A DNA stretch of 64,000 bases from Kudoa neothunni. Lineage: Eukaryota > Cnidaria. Positions 37,033 through 48,070 of this stretch are shown here, one piece after another (the stretch's first letter is position 1; every line of letters starts with the position of its first letter). Made by a program: the position numbers and the translations under genes. Under the pieces are notes generated by a model. It was given only the letters and a program-made list of their open reading frames with translations. It was not told where the DNA came from and searched no databases. The stretch spans positions 12,524,001 through 12,588,000 of the forward strand of contig OZ199838.1 in the NCBI GenBank assembly GCA_964304625.1. The letters are read 5' to 3'.

Positions 37033-37703
37033 ATGACGACGCCTAGACGAGGTTGGCATTTACGCTTGTGCACTTTTTAAGTCGTTAATTAGAAAGCCGA
37101 CGTAGAAAATATAGGAGTCGATCTAGGTCATATTCGAGATCATCGTCACCAAAGAGACGTCATCACAGTAGCGTGATTGTTATTCAACCTCAATGTTATA
37201 ATACATTGGTAGGACGCAGAAGTTCTAGTTCATCTGAGGACCAGGTAAAACGTCGTAAGGAAAAAAGCCGAAATAAAGATGAGAGGTATTGAAGTTAAAT
37301 GTGGAGTCGAGCTAATGATTCGAACTTTTTAAGACATCACAATCGCCATGATGACCGTAACTCTCACAGAAATCGCTCACGAAGTCCTCATGAAACTAAG
37401 ATAAAAAAAGAAAAAATATCTTCATCAACCAATGTATCGATTGAACATACAGATCACACTGTAGAAAACGAGTTTTCCGATGAGGCTCAAATGATGAAAG
37501 TGATGGGATTTTGTGGGTTTTCGTCGACAAAGGTAATTCAGTTATATTGTTAATTTAATATCAAAAAATTATTATGTGTTGTGTAGAATAAAAAAGTTGA
37601 AAATAACGAGGTTGGAACAACGTTGGTGAGAAAACCGAGAAAATACCGCCAATACATGAATCGACCTGGGGGATTCAACAAAAATTTGGATAAAACTGAT
37701 TAA
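37033..37703 (+). CDS. SNRNP27: U4/U6.U5 tri-snRNP 27 kDa protein
   Basis: Spliceosome component that joins with the tri-snRNP. Exons 37033-37051, 37093-37285, 37334-37532 and 37587-37703; introns 41, 48 and 54 nt; all phases fit; 175 aa (human 155). The N-terminus is arginine/serine rich (RRRKYRSRSRSYSRS). The conserved C-terminal domain is unmistakable: DEAQMMKVMGFCGFSSTK and KPRKYRQYMNRPGGFNKNLD. The first coding exon is just 19 nt. Insertions in the middle RS/His region explain the extra length. Confidence 0.95.
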
Positions 37704-37704
37704 T

Positions 37705-38240
37705 CTATATAATTTAATTTTATGTATAAATTTGTTTGATAAAACATGAATTTTATAAATGATTTACTCTTTTGTGTCATTAGCTAGATAACTAGATTGC
37801 GGGGATAATTTTCTAACTCGTTTTTACCTTCCTTATGTCTTAGGTTGAATATACTCCTAGTGCTTATTAAGATCTCCTAAATCAGTGGTTACAAACTTAA
37901 ATTCGATCGAATTCTAAGAGTTCGACGAGCTAGCGCCAGGGGCTCAGAGGATTCGAAGGACGCATATATTTTTTATTGAATGTTCTGCGTAGGAATTAAG
38001 ATGACTCGGTTAATTCTAAATCAGTGTTTGGTTTTATAAAGAATTTTTTCAAACATCAACATCAATTTTTTTGCAGGAAAAAAATATGTAAAAATGTGAT
38101 AGATTTAAATCTTATTTTAGTTGTACTTTGTTAAAATATACTCTTTAAAACAAAGTTTTGAATTAGTTTACGGTTGAATTAAATGTTGTATTAGCTTTAT
38201 TGTTTTAATTACTTTTATTATTTAAAATTGTTTGGTACTG
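37705..38240. other. intergenic DNA with hAT-like solo end
   Basis: At 37884 CAGTGGTTACAAACTT resembles a hAT terminus; no partner or duplication found. Confidence 0.35.
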
Positions 38241-38242
38241 CA

Positions 38243-39145
38243 TTAACCCTCCAAGTAAAAATGGGATAGAAATCTATTCCAGATTTTGTTTATTAAAACT
38301 ATTTGATATAAATAGCTATCTAATTTTTAACAATATTAGTCAATTCTATCGATTAGATTTTGAGTAAATCAGGAAACAATATTATTAAGACCCATGTGCG
38401 CATGCTCTCCTCTCGTTTTGTGTGGAATGAGCCCGTGCGAATACAGTGAAAGTTACTCAGATTCCACTCATCCGACACATATTACGGCCTATTAACAAAT
38501 AATCTTCAGATAAATGTGATTTTGATATAAATGTTCCAGTCGATTGTTTTATTGAAAAGAATGGAACATTATGGAAGACTGAGAATCCACTATTTACTGA
38601 AACACCAACCAAAAATATCTTTTATAATCGTTTCAGTGCTGCCTACTTCATAAAACCGAATATTAGCTCGATGGTAGATACATTTCGGACATTCTTCAAT
38701 CAACAAATATACGGAATAAAAACTGTCCATAAATGTGACGTTTGCTTAGCATTTTGTTTAAAAAACATTTTTGCATGCTTGTTGGGCACTTTTCAAGAAA
38801 TTACACCGTTTTCTTGTTACTGTTGTTACTTTGTTGTATAAATATTACATTTATAAGTGTTGCAATAAACCTTTAAAAATTCTTTTATATTAATAAGACA
38901 TTTTTAAGTAAAAAGAGAGAGATTTACTGTTGATGAGACAAGAGCGTACAGCGAAAAACGCCAGGTATTTAAGAAGGTGCGCGTGCGTGACAATGACTTT
39001 AATAATGTTTCTTGATTTGCTCAAAATCTAATCAATAGAATTTATTAAAACTAGTCGAGACTATATAACTTTGTATTTTAAACCGTTTTAGTCAACGAAA
39101 ATCTGGGGTAGATTTCTACATCATTTTTACATGGAAGGTGCAAAT
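38243..39145. mobile_element. piggyBac-type element with N-terminal relic
   Basis: Left: TTAACCCTCCAAGTAAAAAT and palindrome GGATAGAAATCTATTCC (38264-38280). Right, inverted: CCTTCCATGTAAAAATGATG and GGGGTAGATTTCTACATC (39105-39122). The AAAAATG..GTAGAAATCTA core matches between ends. At 38560-38690 the plus strand holds a piggyBac N-terminal block (GTLWKTENPLFTETPTKNIF, then VDTFRTFFNQ). A second GAGGGTTAA end at 39160 may belong to another element. Confidence 0.65.
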
Positions 39146-39371
39146 TTTCGTGTGACTCAGAGGGTTAAAATAGGGTTTCTATGCGTATCATGCTCGTAAA
39201 AATCCTAATTATAAATGTTCGCCCTAGGGTAAATATTGGTTGTTTTTAGGATAGAAATCACGCTAAAACGCATATATTCCATATTCTTAGAAGTAAGTTA
39301 ATTATATTAACGTTTAATGGAAAATTTGAGAAATTTTAATTTGTTATAAATTAACTGAAATCTTACGATGA

Positions 39372-41240
39372 GTGGTAGCTACGGTTGGTCGTGTTTCAAA
39401 GAAACAGACGATGATAGATGACAAAATGCGATTTATCGATTTATGCGGGGTTAAAAGGATTTTCAATGATATAACAGGTAAACGTACAAATGGTGGCATA
39501 AACAGACAACTCCTAACAGCCCATAATATAACAAAGAGAAATTTTACTGAATTTTGTAATTTTATTCTCAAGCTATAGTTTTACCTTCTTACAATAAAAA
39601 AAATACATTGGATTCATATATAAATAAAAGATACAATAGAAACAACACACTCGCTACTTTAATTGCTATCGATGGATTTACAATGAATCAAATTTGTGAG
39701 AGTACGTTTGTGAAGAAGGCATCTGAAAAATTCCGGTGGGAGATGCCAAAAAACCCCTCAACAATGTCCAAAGTTCATTTAAATGCTGCCATGGAAACAC
39801 GTTTTACTGAACTAACAACCACGTTACTACAATAATAATGTTAATTATATAGCTAGGCTGCGCTAGCGGGGGACATAATGAAGATTTCATTTTCCTAATA
39901 TTATACTCCGAACGTAGAGCGGTAACTTGTTATAGATAATCCAAAATTATTAAATCAGAGGCTGGCGGGAAGAAAAGGCAAATATTAAAACTTATTCAGT
40001 AGGATTTTGAAGAAGGAAGGTGGTTTACAGGAATTATTGATGAATGGACTTCTGGGGCCCAAAAAAGATTTATGGCCTTAATTTTGGCAACGGACAATAA
40101 AACATACAATCTTGGAATGACACGCATCATCGGCAACGTTGATGCATTAGACTTAAAACAATCTTTAAAAAAAAAATTCTTCGAATTCACTGTAAAGGGA
40201 GATTCGTTAGTCGCCGTTGTTTCAAATGGTGCTGCAGTTATAGGAGTTCTTCAGAAAAGTCTTCCTTGCATAACGCAATTTTTTCTCTCACATGGGGTTC
40301 ATTTGGCGATCAAAGGAGTTATTGGGAATAATAATGACTCGGTTGATCAAGATTCTACTGATGATTCATTAGATGTTGATATGCTGGAAAACATTATTGA
40401 TGGTAATGCTTTTTATATAGGATTTTTTACGTCTACAATAAGGAGATTATTCGGAAGCTGTTCTCAAAATGAAGAAACTTGTAAAAATATTTAAAAATTC
40501 ACAATTTTACAAGAGAATTTGAATAATTGTAGACTGAATGAAAATAAAAGAACCCTGTGTTTAATCGCACATGTGGAAACCAGATGGAACAGCCTCTACG
40601 ATGCGATGGAAAGATTCTTGGAATTATATCGGCAAATAACAAAAGTTTTGCTAGAAGAAAATACGGAAAGAAATTTTGTAAGTTTTTTAATACTGTAACA
40701 ATCATTTTCATATTTTAAAAAGTTAAAACTAATAGATTATCCGTCTGCATCAGGTATAATTCTTCAAGAATCTAGAAGATATAAAAATATCGTTGGTGAC
40801 GACAGTTCTTTTAATAAAATCATTATCCAAAGAAGTTGTGAATTATAAAGATTCAGACACAATTTTTGAATTTGTCTTAAACAAACTCTACCGAAACACA
40901 GACTCACATATATGGCAACAGTTATTTTAGCGACTGGTGTTTGCCATTTGAACAATAGCTGTAAATACGGTGATGAAATTCGACTGCCTTACTGCAATAA
41001 AAAAGTATGTCATAGTTTCATAGAGCTGCAACATGCGAGATTATTCGAATTACCAAACATTGTTGAGCTTGAGGGAATTCTAAATGATGACCTCATGCTA
41101 ATAAAAAATATACTTGAAAGTATGCAGCCTTCGAGCGTTTTATCCTAGAGAGCATTTTCAATGGCTGACAATTTTTTAAGAAAGAAACGCAGTAAAATTG
41201 GCGACGAACTACTAGGTGCACTTATGATACTATCTAACGA
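39372..41240 (+). pseudogene. second hAT transposase relic
   Basis: Ordered fragments: 39372-39578 (KRTNGGINRQLLTAHNITKR); 39608-39835; about 40000-40494 (DEWTSGAQKRFMALILAT, VSNGAAVIGVLQKSL, FFLSHGVHLAI), the hAT DDE core; about 40556-40680 (HVETRWNSLYDAMERFLEL, the conserved RWNS block); and 41160-41250, a C-terminal dimerisation-like piece. Stops separate them. It differs from the 10194 element: no BED finger, different core. Confidence 0.8.
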
Positions 41241-41249
41241 TTTTTAACA

Positions 41250-42365
41250 TATAAGATCAAGAAAAAAATACAGGAATCTGAACATTTTAATTGTTTATGT
41301 TTGGTTCATTTCTAATTCTACGTTATTCTAGTTTTACTTCCAATTTTTTCCCCTTTAAAAAAGTGATAGACAGGCGTTTTTTAATAGAAAGCAAGAAAAT
41401 TAGAATTAGGCTAAGAAACGACCCGCTATCTATAGAAAGTCGACGTTCTTCGAAGGAACGATACAAATACAACGCTTTGTTCACCTTTTAATGTATTATA
41501 CACTTAAATTCATTTGAATTATATTTAATAAAATTACGAATTAATTATCTTTTTGGTATTGACAAGACATCGAAATAAGGTTTTTATAGTTCTTTAGTGT
41601 TCTAAACCCCAGTTTTACAACGGTTGCCTTAATCGATTCATGTTATTGATGTAAAGGATATCACATTGGGCTTTTTCGAAACTCTAGTTAAAAACGATTG
41701 TCAATATCTTAAGATAAAATTTTATCGAACACATTATAAACACTCTCACGATTTAAATTTAAATTATTTCTATTTTCATAAATTAACAGAATGGTTTCAA
41801 GTTTCGAGTTGCCCAATTGTATTCTCCATGAGAAAATAACACGGTTGCGTAGGGAGGAACATCGTTCTTAGTCAATACTCTTAGGCCTTACATTAGAAGG
41901 AGTTTTACGATCACTTTGCAAACGATCTGACATCATATCGTAATTAATAAAATTGGTAGTAATAATAATAATAGAGTCCGAACAATATTTTTAGATTTTT
42001 GTATTGAGTACGTAGTTTATCAAATCGTCTAAATTCATGTCAGATTCAGGGGGTTTATCTTATTGGCTTCAATCGCTCTGTTAAATGAAACTAATTGCTT
42101 CTTATAGTTCAAATTTGACGGTCTTTTGTAGAAAAAGTTTTTTTATAAATGTTTTAATCGAAGATTAAAAACATAAATGTATGGGACCAAATGATACTTT
42201 GCCCAGAGCAGTGTTCGATACGTTTCATTTCTAAATTTTTTGAAATGATTCTGTCAATACGCGATAGATCCTCAATTACATTAGTGAGTATGAAGTCACA
42301 TTTGTTACAATTTGCTTTTTCGTTATCACACCTAAAAAATATCTCCGAACAGCTGATCCCATTGC
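41250..42365. other. anonymous AT-rich DNA
   Basis: No gene recognised. Confidence 0.3.
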
Positions 42366-42370
42366 TGTAA

Positions 42371-44287
42371 TCTATCTATATATATAAAGTTCTTGTCTGT
42401 CAATGTAAGTTTGCAGCAGTATGCATGTGCCGTAGATAAACTTTTTTAAGTACAGATTTTGGTTTGCATTTTAAAAGATGATACCATGAATAAAAATCGT
42501 TCATTTACTTAGAATTATAAATGTAATCAATATCGTTACCAGAAGTAAGGAATTTTCTGGTTGTCTACGTCAATTAACAGATTAAAAAACACTTGCATAA
42601 TGTTGATGTTTGTTTACTTCAGAGTGATAATCAATTAGAGTGAGCTTGTACTCACTGCATACAAAGAGAATCTGTTAATTATGGTATGGACGGTTTTAAT
42701 AATGTTATATATGTCGTTTGGAGTAATTTAAGACAAATAAACTATTAACGTCAAACTTACAGGAGTTGTTGTATTTTTCTTAAAATTTGAAGAATTACCA
42801 AATTATTTAAGAAACAGCTTCATTATTCAAGTACCAAAGATACATTATAGACAAAAAGACTTAAGATCATTTTAAATAATGCACATAATTCGAGATTAAA
42901 GTTGTTGCCAGGTTGGAATAATTTGGGTCCCTATACGCATTCTAAAAACGATGTAAGATGTGTGTAGAATTTTCAAACGTTTAAATTTTGTGATAACTTC
43001 TTAAATGAAAATTTCTTTTTATCAAATATATCGATTGAGATTGAAACTATATTCGTCTTTCAATAAGTATTTACTCATTTTTTGGTTTTCTTAAACTTTC
43101 TTACAAAACAGTTGGCATAACTAATTCGATAAGTTTCTATATTTGATGAGATAATTTTTTAATAATGTTTAAGTTCTTAGTAGCCTAATTATTCCTTGCC
43201 CCCAGACCTTAAGGTTAATATTCGAATCAATGTATAATTTTCTTTTCGCCAAAGCTAATTCATTATGATATAACAGCTGAATGAAAATATGTGATACCCC
43301 ATTCTATTCTATACGTAGTTTAAGAACTTATATTCATGATTACTCTTTCACAAAATACAATCCCCTCTCAATCTCAATACGTGTCATATAAGTTAATAAA
43401 AATTTATTGGTCTTTTCGATCTGACCGATATTTACACGAAGTTTTCGTTAATCGAAGAATAGTTCAATACATGGAAATTTTTTGGAGGAAATCAAACAGT
43501 ACGTTTGTTTTTAAAAAGGATGTACTCCTTCGAGAAAACCATTTGATATTTAAGTATTACTGTAATTTTTCAACCCCAAAACAGCTTTACATTTTAGATT
43601 TAATCTTATTTTGTTAATTAAATTTGTATATTTTTGAACCAGTAAGTATTTTTGTTAAAAAGAAAGATTTCATTTACTTAATAATCGGGAAATTATGTTA
43701 AAATAGTGAATACGTAAGTTACCACTCGCAGCCTATTAAAACCTCATTAATCCCTTTTATAAAATAGCAAAAAAAGATTAACAATTAATATTTTTGTTTC
43801 TGACGCATCTTTTGTCTATTTTATTTTGTTTATCGCTTGTAGACTAATAATAAAATTTATAACTAGGAGGATTAATAGTTATCGCAAAATTTTGAAAAGA
43901 ATTGAAGGTCCTATTCAAGTAGCTTAACAATTTTTTTAATAAATAAATGAACTTTGATCGTTAATTAAATTGTTCATAAAATTAAGGTCATTGTATTTTT
44001 GGTAAATAATTTGTGGGATAAACTTAAAAATACTCATTAATTTCACTCAATACCTCTATTTATATTTGAATGGAAAGAGCATGCCAAATTTGGTGTATCT
44101 AAATCATCACATTGCAAAAATAATGACAAGCTTTAAAATGCAACAATTAAAATAGAAAAATAAAATTTACAAGATTTAGAGTGCTAATTAGATTAATTCT
44201 TTCGTAAAATTTCTCCATTCAAAAATAAAACTAAAAGTTAAAATTTTCCATCACACAGTACCAGGAAAAGCTGGGCATTAGCGCTAG
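42371..44287 (+). mobile_element. Helitron copy 2, complete ends
   Basis: Starts TCTATCTATATATATAAAG directly after A and ends hairpin CCAGGAAAAGCTGG then GCATTAGCGCTAG directly before T. That matches all Helitron terminal rules (5'-TC, 3'-CTAG, insertion between A and T, no target duplication). Length 1917 bp. From 43006 on it is nearly identical to copy 1. No Rep or helicase coding seen, so nonautonomous. Confidence 0.9.
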
Positions 44288-45390
44288 TACTGACTAAAAA
44301 TCTTGGTTACTATCAAAATACTTGTCACTCTCAAAAAATTTGTTTGCTCCTTTACTATTTTAAGAACGCATTTTTTTAAATACTGAATCGTTGAATAATA
44401 TTAGCTAATTTATGTTAATTGAGAAATAGATTTTTAAAGTCGGTTTTTGTTTTAGATACTTGGTTTCATCGAAAACCGAACCAATCTTTTCTTCTAATTC
44501 TTCGTGACGTATTTGACAAACTTAAGAATACTGAAAAAAGTTGCGATACTTAATTATTAATTTTATTTTTTGATGAATAAGGGTTATACGCATCAAATAT
44601 TCGATGGACTCAGAAAGTGCATAACATCGGTTCGTCTACGTTAGTAAAATATATAAGTTAAAATTTGATTTCTCTATTGAATAATTAATTTGTATAAAGT
44701 AGAAATGACAATTTTTGCAAGAAATATAAATTAAAGTTTTATTAAAATTATGTTACCTGTTTTTAAGTCAAATTTAAATACAGAAAACAACCTTAACCCT
44801 TTTTGAACCTCCATTTGGGGTTTAAGACAAGAAATTCATTTTTTATGACGCTACTATAAAAAACAATAATTTTTAAATTTAAACGGTATTGTGTAGTTGT
44901 TTTATCGTCAGATAGACCCCCAAGCCCATGGTGGTCTATTAAATGTTACTGATTTTTCTTATGATAAATTTCTACAAATGATTTATAAAGGTTAACTATC
45001 TATCATTTTTATGTTTCATATAGGAATTAATTCTTTATCAAAATTTGGATATCCCATATAACTAACTGATATTATAGACTTATTTATGATATTTCCGCTA
45101 TAAAATTTTATTCTTTTGTAAAATAAATATTGCAATAATTAACGCTAATAATAGAATTAGAGATTTTTTAGCTTTAAAATTAATAAGTTTTTTCTGTGGA
45201 AGGTACGTCAAATTTTTACAATTTACGCAAATATAATATCAATTCTTTCTATGTACATTGTGGATTTATGATTTTAAAAAATTACAGAAAAGTTATTATC
45301 ATTACAACGAGAGATTCGATGAAGGTTTCATAATGCCTCTAAAAGTTTGATGAGGGCGAAAACGATGGGAATCACTGATATAGATTAATT
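44288..45390. other. transposon-rich flank of DNAJC19
   Basis: A possible piggyBac-type end at 44795 (TTAACCCTTTTTGAACCTCC) and a hAT-like right end AAAACGATGGGAATCACTG (about 45361-45379) are visible; partners not found. Confidence 0.4.
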
Positions 45391-45394
45391 TTAT

Positions 45395-45408
45395 TGCGCA
45401 CGTGCAAG
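45395..45408. promoter_or_regulatory. NRF1/Ewg-type motif of the DNAJC19 promoter
   Basis: TTGCGCACGTGCAAG about 35 bp before the ATG at 45439. Confidence 0.55.
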
Positions 45409-45438
45409 CCATCACCAAATAATTGACGGCGGTGCCAT

Positions 45439-45919
45439 ATGTCGGTACGGAGTGTTCTGTAACATAAAATTTTATTCACATTTTGTAGAGTTCTATTATT
45501 GCTGCTGCTATATTGGCTGCAACTGGTGTATATGTTTTGAGTAGTGAAGATATTTGTTTGCGTGGTGTTATATTTATTTAGTAAGGAGTAAAAATCCGGT
45601 TCAAGCGACCAAATATTTTAAACAAGCCAAACAGTCGGTGGTAATAATTAATACACTATTCACCCTGTGCCAGACAACATCAACAATAGTTACAATCACT
45701 ATATAGGGCTACATTGGTAGTGGATTTGAGCCAACAATGACCACAGATGAAGCACTCAAAATTCTCAATCTCAGTAGAGCTACCCTTACCAAATCCAAGT
45801 TAACGGCAAACCATGGTAAAATGATTCTATCCAATCACCCCGATAAAGGGGGGTCACCATACATTGCATCGAAAATGAATGAGGCCAAATCAATTCTTAA
45901 CAAAGGGCTGAAACGTTAG
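45439..45919 (+). CDS. DNAJC19: mitochondrial import subunit TIM14 / PAM18
   Basis: J-protein of the inner-membrane import motor that stimulates mtHsp70. Exons 45439-45444 (ATG TCG only), 45489-45540, 45582-45640 and 45707-45919; introns 44, 41 and 66 nt; phases agree; 109 aa (human 116). The N-terminal helix SSIIAAAILAATGVYVL is the membrane anchor. The linker GYIGSGFEPTMTTDEAL matches the family GGFExKMxxREA block. The J-domain keeps the catalytic HPD in NHPDKGGSPYIASKMNEAK. Slight oddity: EALKILNLSRATLTKSKL replaces the usual EA..ILGVS.TA.K.KI. Confidence 0.93.
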
Positions 45920-45990
45920 TTTTCAGTTAAACTTTTGTAGGCTGTCTATTTTATCGAGAAAAAGTCTTGTTATATTGAGAAAATAATTAT

Positions 45991-46006
45991 TGCGTGCGCA
46001 TGCGCA
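45991..46006. promoter_or_regulatory. NRF1-type palindrome between convergent genes
   Basis: GCGTGCGCATGCGCA lies between the 3' ends of DNAJC19 and archease, so it is not in an obvious promoter of either. It is the closest match to the full GCGCATGCGC consensus in the window. Confidence 0.5.
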
Positions 46007-46037
46007 AAACATCCAACACATTTTCTAATTTTATCAA

Positions 46038-46570
46038 CTATATATCTAATACCACAAATGCATGATAAAGATTTTCAGTTTTTTTTATTTGTAGATTTGA
46101 GTAGGTGATAGCTTTTACTTCGGTTCCTTGTGAGTGTTTATGTAGACTGAACACCTCTCCGTAGCATGTGGCTTCAATCACAAAATTTTTCTCATCAAAT
46201 CTATCAATCCGAAAACGATTGCATATCATATAGGGTTCGGTGACGAATACGCACAAAACCTATGATCGAATGAGCGCGAATCAATTAAAGATAACAAAAA
46301 CCTCATCCAGAAAATTATACAGCAACGATTCTAAATCGTGCCCATCAACTACAAAAAAAGTAGAATCGATCTGGTCCACTCGTTCCAAATCGCTCATATA
46401 GCCCATTGTGGCGAGTGCCGCATTTTCAAAGGTTTCTCTAAGGGTTTGGCTCCACGCGTGGACTTGGACGTCTGCGGTGTGGTCCAAATCTTAAAAATAA
46501 AACTACAATTAACTCGTCCAAAACAAATACATTCATAACCGCTGCGCTCATTCCCCACCACTTCGCTCAT
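46038..46570 (-). CDS. ZBTB8OS: archease (tRNA ligase cofactor)
   Basis: Archease activates the RTCB tRNA ligase complex for tRNA splicing. Exons 46570-46531, 46489-46302 and 46259-46038; introns 41 and 42 nt; 149 aa. The first junction rebuilds the codon for Tyr in GYEYLDHTADVQVHAW, which fits the family exactly. Other hallmarks: LESLLYNFLDE, GEVFSLHKHSQGTEVKAITY and a C-terminus ending FVVLDI. The Asp residues of the metal site (DHTAD, C-terminal D) are present. Shorter N-terminus than human. Its promoter faces HAUS7. Confidence 0.95.
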
Positions 46571-46638
46571 TGTTTGATGCAGAGATGGACAGTGGGTTAT
46601 AAAAATAAAGGATAAAGTTAATCTACTTGATGTGTTAC

Positions 46639-46650
46639 TGCGCACGCAGT
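46639..46650. promoter_or_regulatory. NRF1/Ewg-type motif in the archease/HAUS7 divergent promoter
   Basis: CTGCGCACGCAGT, about 70 bp upstream of the archease ATG and about 155 bp upstream of HAUS7; a second copy sits at 46786-46796. Confidence 0.55.
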
Positions 46651-46785
46651 ATAAAAATCAATATTAATTGTCGTAACCTTATCAATATTTTTCAGTTGAC
46701 TAAAAATATATCTGGTAATTAATCTAACAAATATTTAAATTGTCGTAGAATTAATAGGTGAAACAAGCAAAAAAGTTTCTTGTTA

Positions 46786-46796
46786 TGCGCACGCAG
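46786..46796. promoter_or_regulatory. NRF1/Ewg-type motif next to the HAUS7-like start
   Basis: TGCGCACGCAG overlaps a possible ATG at 46785 and lies 7 bp before the ATG at 46803, which favours the later start. Confidence 0.5.
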
Positions 46797-46802
46797 TTCA
46801 TT

Positions 46803-47963
46803 ATGGATGAAAGTGCGCCTTTACATCTTAGGTGCATCGGCGATAAACTCGCTCTACTTAAGTGCCCGATGATTGATACGTTGAGGGAGGAAGATTTACG
46901 CGCGGTTCTATTTGAATCCAACGTTTCAGCTCGCGTGTCCCTCATTAGATGGTTGTATTTACAATTGTCGCCTAAATTCAATCGAATTTTAAATGACTAT
47001 CTTCCAGTAGAAGAAGAAAAACTTTTAGAAAATCTAACGGTTATTGGCTCAACTGTTGGATTGTGTAGCATTAAAGAGGGAGTTTCATTAATAGAAGGGC
47101 GGGAAACTCAACAAAGACAATATCGGTTTTGGATGGATCTTATTGAGCTGGTGGAGTTAAGTGTTGAGGAGAGTGTATCGTCAGAAAGTGGCCAACCTCA
47201 ATTGAGTAAATCATTCGCCACTATTTGCCACATGGTTGATAAAACATCGGCCAATGTGATGAAGATGACAGACAATGAGAAAACACTGTTCACCTCAAGA
47301 TTTGATTATATGGAGAGTACGACTGGCTCAGTGTTAAATGGACTCAATCTAATGAATAAAACCAACGCAATATTGTCCAAAACTAAAGAGATGATTGAAG
47401 CAGACAAGATAAAATTTAAAAGCACAGTTATGGACTTGGAAAACGAGAACAATGCTAATACAACCCTACCTACTAATGGACCAAAAAATAATAACTTTTC
47501 GGTATCTGGGCCGAACAATGGATTAATGATGTGGGATAAAAGAGCTGTGTGTGAGGTGGCCTCATTAAAAACCCTGCTTACCGATAACATCAATGATTTC
47601 AACACTTTGGTCAAACAAAAATTCAAACCGTTTCTTCATCGAAACATGAAAAACATCAATTTTGAAGAAGGCTGTGTTAGGTTGGATCAACCTTTGTTGG
47701 ATGCTGTTCTATGTGACAGTTTGAAGTTGTCTAACTATCTCGACAATTTGAGTAGCGTCATCAAAAGTGTTGAAAATATAACTACTGTGGCTGATAATCT
47801 AGAAACGGATGCTTTTGCAAATGACCTACCTGATGATGTAATCCCCAAAAAATTGCTTGGAATTTTAACTCAAGATGCAGCCGCAAACGGCCAAGACTAT
47901 CCTAACCCACTTGGCCAACTGTTCAAATATGAAGATTCTATATGGGACCTCGGTCAAAAATGA
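46803..47963 (+). CDS. HAUS7-like: HAUS augmin-like complex subunit 7
   Basis: Augmin nucleates new microtubules along spindle microtubules. Single exon, 386 aa from the ATG at 46803 (MDESAPLH); an in-frame ATG at 46785 overlaps the GCGCACGC motif and was not preferred. The N-terminal block LALLKCPMIDTLREEDLRAV followed by SARVSLIRWLYLQL matches the HAUS7 signature (LKCPFLE..., RLEILEW...). The middle and C-terminus are helical and probably coiled coil, with an Asn-rich linker around residues 215-250. Lack of introns is notable because neighbours have several. The rest of the protein is poorly conserved, so the call depends on the N-terminus. Confidence 0.78.
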   Translation: MDESAPLHLRCIGDKLALLKCPMIDTLREEDLRAVLFESNVSARVSLIRWLYLQLSPKFNRILNDYLPVEEEKLLENLTVIGSTVGLCSIKEGVSLIEGRETQQRQYRFWMDLIELVELSVEESVSSESGQPQLSKSFATICHMVDKTSANVMKMTDNEKTLFTSRFDYMESTTGSVLNGLNLMNKTNAILSKTKEMIEADKIKFKSTVMDLENENNANTTLPTNGPKNNNFSVSGPNNGLMMWDKRAVCEVASLKTLLTDNINDFNTLVKQKFKPFLHRNMKNINFEEGCVRLDQPLLDAVLCDSLKLSNYLDNLSSVIKSVENITTVADNLETDAFANDLPDDVIPKKLLGILTQDAAANGQDYPNPLGQLFKYEDSIWDLGQK

Positions 47964-48070
47964 TTTGTTTTAAATATTTTTTCCTATATTTTCTGTTATG
48001 AGTTTATTATATTTTTTTCGCATATACAACAAAACAAAAAAGACAACACGTCTATTTTCGATGTTAAAAT

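Noticed and set aside
46758-46802. HAUS7-like start upstream of 46803
   Set aside because: The first in-frame codons before 46785 lack ATG, and the ATG at 46785 overlaps the promoter-type GCGCACGC motif.
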